A stretch of DNA of 36,118 bases from Candidatus Fermentithermobacillaceae bacterium (GTDB lineage: Bacteria; Bacillota; Sulfobacillia; Fermentithermobacillales; Fermentithermobacillaceae). Below the pieces are notes generated by a model. That model did no database searches and was not told the origin of the DNA. It saw only the letters and a program-made list of their open reading frames with translations. The DNA is taken from contig JAGPNE010000003.1 in the NCBI GenBank assembly GCA_018052455.1, forward strand, positions 108,550 to 144,667. The letters run 5' to 3'. The position numbers were made by a program, and so were the translations under genes. Positions within the stretch are counted from its first letter, which is position 1. Every line of letters begins with the position of its first letter. This document shows, piece after piece, positions 9,829-18,229 of this stretch.

Positions 9829-10428
9829 TTACTTGACAGCCTTTGGTCCGGGAACGAGAATATCGTCGACAAGTCCGTAAGCCTTGGATTCTTCTGCTGT
9901 CATCCAAAAATCTCTTTCGGTATCTCTTTCGATCTTCTCAAGGGGCTGACCCGTATGTTTGGCCAGTATCTTGTTGAGAAGTTCCCTGGTGCGCAAGATC
10001 TCTGTGGCCATTATCTGGACCTCGGTCGCCTGTCCTTGCACACCGCCTAGAGGCTGATGAATAAGCGTCTTAGCATTTGGCAGGCAAAAACGCCTACCTT
10101 GAGTTCCTCCCGCTAGAATCACCGCAGCAATGCTTGCTGCAAGACCAACACATATGGTCGATACTGGCGGCTTTATGTGTTGCATCGTATCATAAATAGC
10201 CAAGCCAGCAGTAACCGACCCCCCAGGAGAGTTTATATATATGGAAACCTCTTTCTCAGGATCTTCTGCCTGAAGAAACAGCAGCTGAGCTACAACAAGG
10301 TTTGCCATCTGATCATTTATGGCATCACCTACAAAGACTATCCTGTCTTTCAGAAGTCGCGAGTAGATATCGTAAGCCCTTTCTCCTCGCCCGGTCTGTT
10401 CTACAACCATAGGTACGAAATAGCTCAT
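9829..10428 (-). CDS. clpP: ATP-dependent Clp protease proteolytic subunit ClpP
   Basis: A 199-residue subunit of the barrel-shaped ClpP peptidase. The triad is S99 (in GLAAS), H124 (in LIHQP) and D173 (in RDTERDFWM), matching the E. coli mature numbering with an offset of two. The oxyanion loop 'SPGGSVTAG' is intact. The residues after the nucleophile are IAAVI rather than the common MGA, a small deviation. The ATG at 10428 has an ideal GGAGGTGA seven bases upstream. It follows trigger factor and precedes clpX. Confidence 0.97.
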   Translation of the reverse strand: MSYFVPMVVEQTGRGERAYDIYSRLLKDRIVFVGDAINDQMANLVVAQLLFLQAEDPEKEVSIYINSPGGSVTAGLAIYDTMQHIKPPVSTICVGLAASIAAVILAGGTQGRRFCLPNAKTLIHQPLGGVQGQATEVQIMATEILRTRELLNKILAKHTGQPLEKIERDTERDFWMTAEESKAYGLVDDILVPGPKAVK

Positions 10429-10440
10429 GTTTTGTTCACC

Positions 10441-10520
10441 TCCATAACATCTTCTTAAGCAGATAATGTAACGACCGTTTTCATATCACAATATGCAAGA
10501 TGAACACTCAAGTGTCATCT
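10441..10520 (-). promoter_or_regulatory. Candidate clpP promoter region with an upstream palindrome
   Basis: In the 138-base gap upstream of clpP the minus strand has a weak sigma-A-like pair, TTGTGA then 17 bases then CATTAT. Just upstream of it lies an imperfect palindrome at 10498-10520 (AGATGA, CACT ... AGTG, TCATCT with one bulged base). The palindrome could be the end of the trigger-factor transcript or a binding site for a regulator; there is no CtsR or CIRCE consensus. Both readings are tentative. Confidence 0.3.
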
Positions 10521-10566
10521 GGATAGACATGCTCAGCGTAATTCTGCTTTCAATAATATTATAACA

Positions 10567-12063
10567 TTAGTTGTCCAGAGATTCCTCCACTGGCTCGCCG
10601 TCTTTTTTCTCCGTTTCAGGCGCATCTTCCTCATCTTTAGCCTCGGTTTCGGGACTTGTTTCGGGAGACGGCTCGGGCTCAGATTCCCCGAGTACATCTA
10701 GACCCTCGGAGGTTTCTGCGTGTCCCTCTTCTTCCTTAGGAAGCTCGGTCCCGGCATTCAGAGCAGCTCTTTCGGCAATGATGTTCAGTGCTCTGCCGCG
10801 CCTTACCTCATTTCTGAGGTTCTCAAGGGCTCCGCGCATCTCAAGGGTTGTCCTGACTACCGCGGGATCTTTCTGAATCTCAGCTGCAATCCCTTCCACA
10901 ATCTTGTCAACGGCATCTTCAGGTACAGGTATGTTTTCCTTTTCGCTTATTGCATCTAGAACCAAGTCCAATCTCAGGTCTTTTTCAGCTTCTTCCATAA
11001 GCTCACGCCTCAGATCCTCCCAAGGCTTATCAGTGTACTCAAGGTACGTTTGAATGTCTATGCCAGACTCTTTCAGCCTGTCCTCAAGCCTCTCTAAAAG
11101 GACTTGCGCTCGTTCAGCAATCATGACCTCGGGAATCTCGAATAGCCCCCTCTTTAGGAGTTCATCTTGCACCTTCTGCAAATGTTCTTCCCTGGCCATC
11201 CGAATTCTGAACTCCAAAATGCCATGTTTTACCTCTTCGCGGACTTCTTCAAAAGAGCCTTTCCCAAGACTTGTTGCAATTTCATCTGTACTGCAAGGAA
11301 CCTGTTTCTCGTATGTCTCTTTTACTTCTATCTGGTATCGTGCGGTCCTTGCTTCCTCCCCTTCTATGGGATGGAGGGCATCAAACACTCTTGTCTCGCC
11401 TTTTTTCATCCCTATGAGGGCATCGCCTAACCCAGGTATAAGAGGATAATCGTGCCCGACTTCGAGGTAGTTCAATTCCTCGTCTAAGTGAAGTACATCC
11501 TCCCCGGGCTCCTGGGATTTTTCACCTTCTCCCTCTCCCTCATCCAAACTCTTCACATGGCATGTAGCATAGTGTCCCGCTTCTAACAAGGTGTCATCTT
11601 GCAGCGGTCGCAACTCGGCCATGCGTTCTTTGAGTACCTCAATCTGCTTATCAATATCCTCTTCGGACACAGTAGGCATCTCAAAGGCAACAGATATGTC
11701 ATTGTACTCCTCAAGTTTCACATCAGGATATACATACACCGTAGCCCTAAAAGTCAGAGGCTCACCCTCGACAAAATGAACATCTGAAAACTCGGGATCG
11801 TCCACGGGTTCTATTTTAGCCTCTTCGACCGCTTTCAAGTACTCGGTAGGTATGGCTTGCTTAACAGCCTCATCGTACAGTTCAGAAAGATAGTAGCGAG
11901 CAACGAGGCTCTTTGGCGCCTTTCCTCGTCTGAAGCCAGGAATATTGACCCTCTTCACTACTTTCTTGTATGCACTGTCCAAAGCCTCTTCGACTACCTC
12001 TTTGGGACTCTCAACATCTAACCTTACTCTAGATCCTTCAATCTTCTCAGTAGTAACCTTCAC
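10567..12063 (-). CDS. tig: Trigger factor with a long acidic C-terminal tail
   Basis: The ribosome-bound chaperone and prolyl isomerase, 498 residues from GTG 12063. That start sits 8 bases after a perfect AAGGAGG; the frame is open to an ATG at 12096, but that would place the ribosome site inside the gene. The N-terminal domain has the ribosome-docking motif GFRRGKAPKS. A FKBP-type isomerase domain (about residues 145-240) carries an acidic insert rich in EGEGE. The helical C-terminal domain is followed by about 55 residues that are almost only Glu, Asp, Pro, Ser and Thr (from about 445 to the end), longer and more acidic than the usual tail. It heads the tig-clpP-clpX group. Confidence 0.95.
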   Translation of the reverse strand: MKVTTEKIEGSRVRLDVESPKEVVEEALDSAYKKVVKRVNIPGFRRGKAPKSLVARYYLSELYDEAVKQAIPTEYLKAVEEAKIEPVDDPEFSDVHFVEGEPLTFRATVYVYPDVKLEEYNDISVAFEMPTVSEEDIDKQIEVLKERMAELRPLQDDTLLEAGHYATCHVKSLDEGEGEGEKSQEPGEDVLHLDEELNYLEVGHDYPLIPGLGDALIGMKKGETRVFDALHPIEGEEARTARYQIEVKETYEKQVPCSTDEIATSLGKGSFEEVREEVKHGILEFRIRMAREEHLQKVQDELLKRGLFEIPEVMIAERAQVLLERLEDRLKESGIDIQTYLEYTDKPWEDLRRELMEEAEKDLRLDLVLDAISEKENIPVPEDAVDKIVEGIAAEIQKDPAVVRTTLEMRGALENLRNEVRRGRALNIIAERAALNAGTELPKEEEGHAETSEGLDVLGESEPEPSPETSPETEAKDEEDAPETEKKDGEPVEESLDN

Positions 12064-12311
12064 AGTGTGGTCCTCCTTCGACCCATTATGGTTCAAGCAT
12101 CTTTTGGCCTAGCAGATTCGCCTCACTTCAACACACAATGTCTTTTCACTCTAATCTAAGCTCTTCTAAAGATGCCCTTTCATTTTACCAGAAAACAATA
12201 CCATAAAAGCAGCCCCAATTGCCGCAAAATTCCCAAATTCACGGTTATGCGCAGTATATTCGCTCATCACGATAGCACGGATTCGACAGGTATGTGGTGT
12301 GGAAGTCGCAG

Positions 12312-12397
12312 TGGTGCGAGGGAGGGGATTTGAACCCCTACGCCTTTGGGGCACTGGATCCTAAGTCCAGCTCGTCTGCCGGTTCCGACACCCTCGC
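12312..12397 (-). tRNA. tRNA-Leu(TAG)
   Basis: A class II tRNA of 86 bases including an encoded CCA. Acceptor stem GCGAGGG pairs with CCCTCGC, the discriminator is A, and a long variable arm is present. The anticodon TAG lies at 12361-12363 in a CTTAGGA loop. Last gene of the minus-strand tRNA array. Confidence 0.96.
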
Positions 12398-12413
12398 ATT
12401 AGAAGGAGAAAGA

Positions 12414-12488
12414 TGGTGGGCCATGATGGATTCGAACCATCGACTCCCCGCTTAAAAGGCGGGTGCTCTACCCCTGAGCTAATGGCCC
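12414..12488 (-). tRNA. tRNA-Lys(TTT)
   Basis: Acceptor stem GGGCCAT pairs with ATGGCCC, discriminator A, encoded CCA. The anticodon TTT is at 12454-12456 in a CTTTTAA loop. T-arm GGTTCGAATCC is intact. Confidence 0.96.
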
Positions 12489-12491
12489 CTT

Positions 12492-12566
12492 TGGCTGGGG
12501 CGGCAGGGTTCGAACCTGCGAATGTCAGCTCCAAAGGCTGATGCCTTACCACTTGGCTACGCCCCA
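12492..12566 (-). tRNA. tRNA-Gln(TTG)
   Basis: Acceptor stem TGGGGCG pairs with CGCCCCA, discriminator G, encoded CCA. The anticodon TTG is at 12532-12534 in a CTTTGGA loop. The U1-A72 end is the usual form for tRNA-Gln. Confidence 0.96.
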
Positions 12567-12568
12567 TC

Positions 12569-12645
12569 TGGCGCGCCCGACAGGACTCGAACCTGTAACC
12601 TTCAGATCCGAAGTCTGCGGCTCTGTCCAATTGAGCTACGGGCGC
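12569..12645 (-). tRNA. tRNA-Arg(TCG)
   Basis: Acceptor stem GCGCCCG pairs with CGGGCGC, discriminator G, encoded CCA. The anticodon TCG is at 12609-12611 in a CTTCGGA loop. Only three bases separate it from tRNA-Gln, so the array is processed from one transcript. Confidence 0.96.
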
Positions 12646-12663
12646 AGATTTTTACCCACAAGT

Positions 12664-12741
12664 TGGGGTGAATGAGGGGATTTGAACCCCCGGCCTCCAG
12701 GGCCACAACCTGGCGCTCTAACCGACTGAGCTACATCCACC
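12664..12741 (-). tRNA. tRNA-His(GTG)
   Basis: Acceptor stem GTGGATG pairs with CATTCAC (one G-T pair), discriminator C, encoded CCA. The extra 5' G (position -1, base 12741) that is diagnostic for tRNA-His is encoded and would pair with C73. The anticodon GTG is at 12704-12706. Confidence 0.96.
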
Positions 12742-12761
12742 ACAATACTTTGCTTTCAACC

Positions 12762-12837
12762 TGGTGCGCCTGGCAGGAATCGAACCTGCGACTCCCTGCT
12801 TAGAAGGCAGGTGCTCTATCCCCTGAGCTACAGGCGC
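12762..12837 (-). tRNA. tRNA-Arg(TCT)
   Basis: Acceptor stem GCGCCTG pairs with CAGGCGC, discriminator A, encoded CCA. The anticodon TCT is at 12802-12804 in a CTTCTAA loop. Second arginine tRNA of the array. Confidence 0.96.
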
Positions 12838-12838
12838 A

Positions 12839-12912
<74 letters not shown>

Positions 12913-12934
12913 ACGACACGTTTGCTTCTGCTCT

Positions 12935-12963
12935 ACTATAATAGCACGAGTTATTGTACTAAA
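12935..12963 (-). promoter_or_regulatory. Candidate sigma-A promoter of the tRNA array
   Basis: On the minus strand, TTTAGT (12963-12958), 17 bases, then TATAGT (12940-12935), ending 22 bases before tRNA-Gly. The spacing and the -10 are good and the -35 is weak. An overlapping -10 (TATTAT, 12943-12938) is also possible. Confidence 0.4.
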
Positions 12964-13084
12964 AAAGGAGTTGTAGGGTCAAGCGATGTAGAACCCATTT
13001 GCCTCTAAAGGATTTCCACTGCTAATCGGAGTATAGTTTACTCGACTTATTGTGAAGCGACACAGTGAAAGGTGAGACAGCAAG

Positions 13085-15376
13085 ATGGACTACCCTCATG
13101 ATAAAAAAGCTTGTGAAATACAAAAAGATACTCGTAACACCCGGGAAGTTGGCAAGTACCCAGACAGACATGAACCCCTGGCTAATGGCGTCGCAGAATC
13201 TAGGGGAGATTTGAAAAGATCGAGGGATTGCACAAGCAGTCTCAGGTACCCTCCAATTAGCGACAAGGCACCTTTTTTTCTACACGGAGCTGACTACAAC
13301 CCTGACCAATGGTTACACATGCCCGAGATACTTGAGCAAGACTACCGCCTCATGGGGCTATCCAAATGCAATGTAATGAGCGTAGGAATTTTTGCTTGGG
13401 CGTCTATAGAGAAAGAAGAAGGCAAGTTTGATTTCTCGTGGTTAGACCGAACCATGGATGACCTGTATAGAAACGGCGTATACGTCATGCTTGCTACGCC
13501 CAGCGCCGCCAGACCCGCCTGGTTATCTCAGAAATATCCCGAAGTCCTTAGAGTAAGGGAAAACAAAGTAAGAAATCTCCACGGCGGAAGGCACAATCAT
13601 TGCTTAACTTCACCGATCTATAGGGAAAAAGTGCAGATCATAAACACTAAGTTGGCAGAAAGGTATAAAGAGCACCCTGCCTTAATCGCATGGCACATTT
13701 CAAACGAATACGGAGGTCAGTGTCACTGCGAGTTATGTCAAGAGAAATTCCGCGAATGGCTAAAGAAGAAGTACCATGGAAACATCGACGAACTGAACCA
13801 AGCCTGGTGGACATCTTTTTGGAGTCACACGTATACCGAGTGGAGTCAAATTGAATCACCTGCCCCTCACGGTGAACGCACCATAATGGGATTGAGTTTA
13901 GACTGGAAACGATTTACCACAGACCAGACCATCGATTTTTTCAAGCACGAGATAGAGCCCCTAAGAAGGATTACTCCAGATATACCTGTTACCACCAACT
14001 TCGATGACTTCGTTGACATCGAAAATGGGATAGACTATTGGAAGTTTGCTCCGTACGTTGACTTTGTGTCGTGGGACAACTATCCGTACTGGCATGGCGA
14101 GAGGCCCGATCCAATTGAAGGCAGCAGGCGCGCCTTTATACACGATATAAATCGCTCGCTAAAGCACGGTAGACCATTTGCAATGATGGAGAGTTCGCCA
14201 AGCGCTACAAATTGGCAACCCGTAGGGAAACTGCGAAGACCTGGCATGCACGTCTTGGCATCACTCCAAGCAGTCGCCCATGGATCTGAAACAGTCCAAT
14301 ATTTCCAATGGAGAAAGAGCCGAGGGGGCTATGAAAAACTGCACGGGGCGGTTGTAGACCACTGCGGACACGAGAACACAAGAGTGTTCAGAGACGTAAC
14401 ACAGGTAGGCGATATTCTTTCCAAGTTGACACCGGTGCTTGGAACCTCGGTATCTCCTGAGGTTGCTGTCATCTACGACTGGGAAAACTCATGGGCAATA
14501 AGTACTGCCGTAGGACCAAGAAGGGACAAAAAGGACTACTTCGAAACCTGTCAAAGCCATTACAGAACCTTCTGGGAGAACGGAATCCCTGCGGATGTAA
14601 TCAATGTGGACTGCGATTTTTCGCGCTACAAGGTCTTGGTTGCTCCCATGCTGTACATGGTGAAAGACGGGGTGGACAGCAAGATTGAAGAGTTTGTGCG
14701 CGCAGGCGGCGTGTTTGTAACTACTTATTTAAGCGGCATAGCAGATGAAAATGACCTGTGCTTCCTTAGTGGTTTTCCTGGACCTTTGCGAAGAATCACA
14801 GGGATTTGGTCAGAGGAAATAGACTGTCTCTACGACGACGATGTAAACCATGTAAGTTTCCTCTGCGATGCAGAACCCGACGTGGTATCTCGCTGCTTGG
14901 GAGAAACGGCAGAAGAAGACAGCATTTACAAGAAGAAATATGAGGCGCGGGTGTTTTGCGACCTTGTCCATTGTGAGACTGCTAGGCCACTTGCAGTCTA
15001 TGAAAACGATTTCTATGCAGGAAGACCTGCTTTGACTGTAAATCAATACGGAAAGGGTAAGGCATACTACATCACTTTTAGAAACAACGACGAATTCCTA
15101 ACTGACTTCTACAATATTCTAATCGAAAAACTACGCAGAGAAGGTACGCCGTTACGAAGGGCGATTGAGAGCGATCTTCCTTACGGCGTAACCGCACAGC
15201 TCAGAACCGATGGCGAAAAAAGCTACGTATTTGTGTCTAACTATGATTCATCTACGAAAGTAGTTGCCCTAGATGATAATGATTACACCGACTTATTGAC
15301 CGGAACCGTGGTAAACCGTACAGTCGAACTCCGTCCCTACGCGATGATCATCTTGGAACGGATTGGCTCAAAATAA
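13085..15376 (+). CDS. Beta-galactosidase, glycoside hydrolase family 42
   Basis: A 763-residue retaining beta-galactosidase. The family core begins near residue 64 with 'FFLHGADYNPDQW'. The TIM barrel has the acid/base E208 in 'WHISNEYGG' and the nucleophile E369 in 'MMESSPS', plus the cysteine cluster 'CHCELC' (about 213-218) that binds zinc in many GH42 enzymes. A trimerisation domain and a small beta-sandwich follow. The ATG at 13085 has AGGTGAG seven bases upstream. The first 60 residues are polar and charged (not a signal peptide) and longer than in typical members. It is a lone gene with no sugar transporter nearby, so the natural galactoside is unknown. Confidence 0.93.
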   Translation: MDYPHDKKACEIQKDTRNTREVGKYPDRHEPLANGVAESRGDLKRSRDCTSSLRYPPISDKAPFFLHGADYNPDQWLHMPEILEQDYRLMGLSKCNVMSVGIFAWASIEKEEGKFDFSWLDRTMDDLYRNGVYVMLATPSAARPAWLSQKYPEVLRVRENKVRNLHGGRHNHCLTSPIYREKVQIINTKLAERYKEHPALIAWHISNEYGGQCHCELCQEKFREWLKKKYHGNIDELNQAWWTSFWSHTYTEWSQIESPAPHGERTIMGLSLDWKRFTTDQTIDFFKHEIEPLRRITPDIPVTTNFDDFVDIENGIDYWKFAPYVDFVSWDNYPYWHGERPDPIEGSRRAFIHDINRSLKHGRPFAMMESSPSATNWQPVGKLRRPGMHVLASLQAVAHGSETVQYFQWRKSRGGYEKLHGAVVDHCGHENTRVFRDVTQVGDILSKLTPVLGTSVSPEVAVIYDWENSWAISTAVGPRRDKKDYFETCQSHYRTFWENGIPADVINVDCDFSRYKVLVAPMLYMVKDGVDSKIEEFVRAGGVFVTTYLSGIADENDLCFLSGFPGPLRRITGIWSEEIDCLYDDDVNHVSFLCDAEPDVVSRCLGETAEEDSIYKKKYEARVFCDLVHCETARPLAVYENDFYAGRPALTVNQYGKGKAYYITFRNNDEFLTDFYNILIEKLRREGTPLRRAIESDLPYGVTAQLRTDGEKSYVFVSNYDSSTKVVALDDNDYTDLLTGTVVNRTVELRPYAMIILERIGSK

Positions 15377-15443
15377 GACACTGGACGCGCATATCGCTTC
15401 TTTGGCAAGTAACGTGTTTCTTGCTGCTTAACGCGTTATACCT

Positions 15444-16313
15444 TTATGTTTGAACAGACTTGCGCCCTGGCTTCTCACGCGTGGGCTCAGCCTTGTAGGG
15501 CATAGGAACGTATCCAACTGAAGGTCTGTTTGCCGCCGCCTGTGGGTAGAGTTCCATTAGCTTATATACTTCTGTGGGCATGTCAAATGAGACACTAAGA
15601 CCCATTGCCTGAAGTTTCACTGCGCCCAGAGGATAATCATGGGTGAAGTACCCCCTGGTAAAAAGATCGGCTACTTCTTCTGCCTGTTCATCAGCAAGGT
15701 TCTCTTTCAGTATACCCAATACAGTTTCTCTAACTTGAGAAATAGCTTTTTCGGCAATATCAGCCAAGATCAAGGTATTGTCATCGACGTTCTCGATAGG
15801 CTTCCTCTCGACAACGCTAAGTATGGATGCAGCAGGGTAAGAACCTATCTGCGGATCCACAGGACCCAAAACAGCATTTTCATCCATTACTATTTCATCC
15901 GCAGCAAGAGCCAGCAACGTTCCACCGGACATAGCATAGTGAGGAACAAATACGGTAACCTTGGCTTTATGCCTAACCAGGGCAAGTGCTATCTGCTCTG
16001 CAGCTAAGACAAGGCCCCCAGGAGTGTGGACTATGAGGTCAATTGGAACGTCATCGGGGGTCATACGTATTGCCCTGAGAACCTGCTCAGAATCCTCTAT
16101 ATTTATGTACTTGCTAAGAGGAATCCCTAGGAGGCTCAGCGCCTCTTGCCTATGAATCAGAGTGATCACACGAGAACCACGGTTCTTCTGCATCCTCCCC
16201 ATTAGGGTCAATCTCATTGCTTCGAGCCGTCTTTGGGTGAAAAATGGTCCTAGTAACGTACTTCCAAGAAGTATGATCCAGAACAAAGTGGACATCAAAC
16301 CTGTTACATCCAT
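15444..16313 (-). CDS. SDH-type Clp-fold serine protease, membrane anchored
   Basis: A 289-residue member of the SDH_sah group of ClpP/crotonase-fold serine peptidases, related to SppA. The start at ATG 16313 is chosen because GAGGAGAGG lies seven bases upstream; the frame stays open to 16379. Residues about 7-27 form a single N-terminal membrane segment. The core has 'LIVHTPGG' (oxyanion region), the nucleophile S129 in 'YAMSGGTLLALAADEIVMD' and 'AVLGPVDPQIG'. The family probably cleaves membrane-associated peptides or proteins; the catalytic lysine would be further downstream and I cannot fix it. The neighbour upstream on the same strand is a DUF169 gene, separated by a palindromic repeat. 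Confidence 0.85.
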   Translation of the reverse strand: MDVTGLMSTLFWIILLGSTLLGPFFTQRRLEAMRLTLMGRMQKNRGSRVITLIHRQEALSLLGIPLSKYINIEDSEQVLRAIRMTPDDVPIDLIVHTPGGLVLAAEQIALALVRHKAKVTVFVPHYAMSGGTLLALAADEIVMDENAVLGPVDPQIGSYPAASILSVVERKPIENVDDNTLILADIAEKAISQVRETVLGILKENLADEQAEEVADLFTRGYFTHDYPLGAVKLQAMGLSVSFDMPTEVYKLMELYPQAAANRPSVGYVPMPYKAEPTREKPGRKSVQT

Positions 16314-16361
16314 ACAAGAACCTCTCCTCTCCTCTTGGCAAAAGTCGGAGCACGACCGGAA

Positions 16362-16423
16362 CACGGGGACGGTTCTCATGCTTATTTCCCATCACGGAGA
16401 GGCGCAAGAAAACCGTCCCCGTG
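16362..16423. repeat. Dispersed palindromic repeat, copy A
   Basis: Left arm at 16362-16383 (core GGGGACGGTTCTCATGCTT) and right arm at 16406-16423 (core AACCGTCCCCGTG) form an imperfect hairpin. Same family as the copies at 17300, 20339 and 23163. It lies in the gap between the DUF169 gene and the SDH-type protease. Confidence 0.8.
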
Positions 16424-16448
16424 CAACCATGCACCGTTTGCGTCAAAT

Positions 16449-17213
16449 CTACCCTTTCAGTTTGTCCTCTGTAATAGTGTATGCAGGTGGCATAGATGGT
16501 GTCCAAAACATGTTGGGAGGTACAGGATAAACTGAGAATCCGCCCTTGGCGGTCATCTCCAAATTCTCGACAAGTTTGTCTCGTACAAGTTCATAAGGAG
16601 CTGCAAATACTAGTTCGAAATTCTGAGTCCCGCCAAAAATCCTGTCTCCTGCGCAAGGGAATCCAACCATTGGCTCCCTCTTAGCAAGAACGTATCCTGC
16701 ACAGGAACACATCGCCGCCTCTGCCACGGTATCTGCTTTTACTTTTTCGCCGTTATCGTACACGCATCCATGAATCAATCTCATTACTTGTGCTGGGTTT
16801 GAATAGATGATCACAACATCAGGTTCGAATTTTGCATTTGCCAACGGACTAACCAAGACCGCATCGTAAACCTTGCCAGAATCGCCCAACTTAAACGTGT
16901 TTTCCATAAACTTTTTGCCAGATTCAATATCTTTGCAATATGCTCCTACAGCCGCTTGTCCCGATTTTATGTCGTCAGGTGTCTTGATCAATCCGGTACA
17001 CGCAGCCCCCATGGCACATATCATCATGTCTGGTACTCCAGAATTGGTTCTGCCTTGATAACGCGCCATGGCAACCAACTGACAGAGATTCAACTTGAAA
17101 TTTAGAGGCTCCCTGGGCAAATCTTTCCGATCTTCGTAGAACTTCATTGCTACCGGCATGGTGTCCAAACGTAGAATCTTCTCCAATTGTTCCGCAAGTT
17201 CTCTGTTATCCAA
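16449..17213 (-). CDS. DUF169 family protein
   Basis: About 254 residues from TTG 17213, which has GGAGGTGA six bases upstream; a GTG at 17222 is in frame but overlaps that ribosome site. The sequence has the DUF169 layout: 'LDTMPVAMKFYED' near the N terminus, then a Cys-rich middle with 'NLCQLVAMAR', 'MICAMGAACTGL' and 'AYCKDI', then 'AMCSCAGYVLAKREPMVGFPCAGDRIFGG' split over two strands. No catalytic function is established for DUF169; members are frequent in anaerobes and the conserved cysteines suggest metal or thiol chemistry. It may be co-transcribed with the protease gene downstream. Confidence 0.82.
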   Translation of the reverse strand: MDNRELAEQLEKILRLDTMPVAMKFYEDRKDLPREPLNFKLNLCQLVAMARYQGRTNSGVPDMMICAMGAACTGLIKTPDDIKSGQAAVGAYCKDIESGKKFMENTFKLGDSGKVYDAVLVSPLANAKFEPDVVIIYSNPAQVMRLIHGCVYDNGEKVKADTVAEAAMCSCAGYVLAKREPMVGFPCAGDRIFGGTQNFELVFAAPYELVRDKLVENLEMTAKGGFSVYPVPPNMFWTPSMPPAYTITEDKLKG

Positions 17214-17299
17214 CTCTCTCACCTCCAGTCTCTCAAACAGGGTTCCTGCCTCTACTAAAGTCTATATCTGCTTTACGAAACCGGTCAACTGAAAGTGTG

Positions 17300-17365
17300 G
17301 GGTCGGTTCTCGTGCTTCATCCTCATATCCGAATAGGTGAGCGAATGAAGCACGAGAACCGACCC
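17300..17365. repeat. Dispersed palindromic repeat, copy B (21-bp perfect arms)
   Basis: Arms at 17300-17320 (GGGTCGGTTCTCGTGCTTCA plus T) and 17345-17365 are perfect reverse complements over 21 bp, with a 24-base loop. It lies between the divergent DUF169 gene and the four-gene membrane cassette. It has GTCGG where copies A and C have GACGG. Confidence 0.88.
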
Positions 17366-17440
17366 TATGCTTATTGCAGGATTATGTCTGTTTCTGTCGA
17401 ATATGAATTCCGAACTTCAAAGAACGGAGGTGAAACAAAA

Positions 17441-18205
17441 ATGTTCGTTGAAAACAGGATATTCGATTTCTGGACGCTACTTTTCATGACGGGACTGATG
17501 GGTCTATGCATGTATCTGGCAAAAAAAGGCATGAAGGTTACAGTACGTCCAATTCCCGGCTTCGATGCAATTGAGGAAGCGGTAGGTAGAGCAGCTGAAA
17601 TGGGCAAACCGGTCCACTTTACTCCCGGATTCGGCGGGTTGGTAGCTGCAACATTTGCAGGGTTGGAAGTTTTAGGGTATGTCACGAAACTCTCTGCTCA
17701 ATACGACGTCAGGCTGATTGTCACTGTCTCGCAGCCTGAAACATTCGCAGTTACAGAACAAGTAATGAGACAGAGCTATCTCGAAGCTGGAAAACCAGAC
17801 GCATACAGGCCGGAGGACTGCCGCTTTATATCAAGCGACCAGTGGGCCTATGCGAGCGGCGTAATTGGTGTGCTCTTAAGGGAGCAAGTAGCTTCAAACA
17901 TAATGATTGGTCAGTTTGCGGCAGAAGCCCTTATCCTAGCTGAGGCTGGGAATACCGTAGGCGCGATCCAAATCGCAGGAACCACCAACGCATACCAGAT
18001 CCCTTTCTTTGTAGTAGCATGCGACTACGTTATCCTTGGTGACGAAATGTTCGCAGCAAGCGCACACTTTGCCAAGAATGAACTCCATCTTGGAAGTCTC
18101 CGCGCAGAAGACATTATCAAGGCAGTGTCCATAGGGTTGATGGTAATTGGCGCAGTTTCCGTTACGTTAGGCTATACAGGACTGAAAACACTGATGGTAA
18201 AATGA
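17441..18205 (+). CDS. Membrane-anchored DUF6754-like protein, gene 1 of a four-gene cassette
   Basis: A 254-residue protein from ATG 17441, with GGAGGTGA seven bases upstream; the much longer open frame from 17147 is not used. Layout: one membrane segment (about residues 8-26), an alpha/beta domain of about 190 residues, then a second membrane segment (about 226-246). The domain contains 'PVHFTPGFGG', 'KPDAYRPEDCRFISSDQWAYA', 'GAIQIAGTTNAYQIPFFVVACDY' split over adjacent strands, and 'GDEMFAASAHF'. It resembles, from memory, proteins annotated as DUF6754; no function is known for them. First gene of the 17.4-20.3 kb cassette. Confidence 0.7.
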   Translation: MFVENRIFDFWTLLFMTGLMGLCMYLAKKGMKVTVRPIPGFDAIEEAVGRAAEMGKPVHFTPGFGGLVAATFAGLEVLGYVTKLSAQYDVRLIVTVSQPETFAVTEQVMRQSYLEAGKPDAYRPEDCRFISSDQWAYASGVIGVLLREQVASNIMIGQFAAEALILAEAGNTVGAIQIAGTTNAYQIPFFVVACDYVILGDEMFAASAHFAKNELHLGSLRAEDIIKAVSIGLMVIGAVSVTLGYTGLKTLMVK

Positions 18206-18229
18206 GCACTCACAAGGAGGTGAGCGTCC

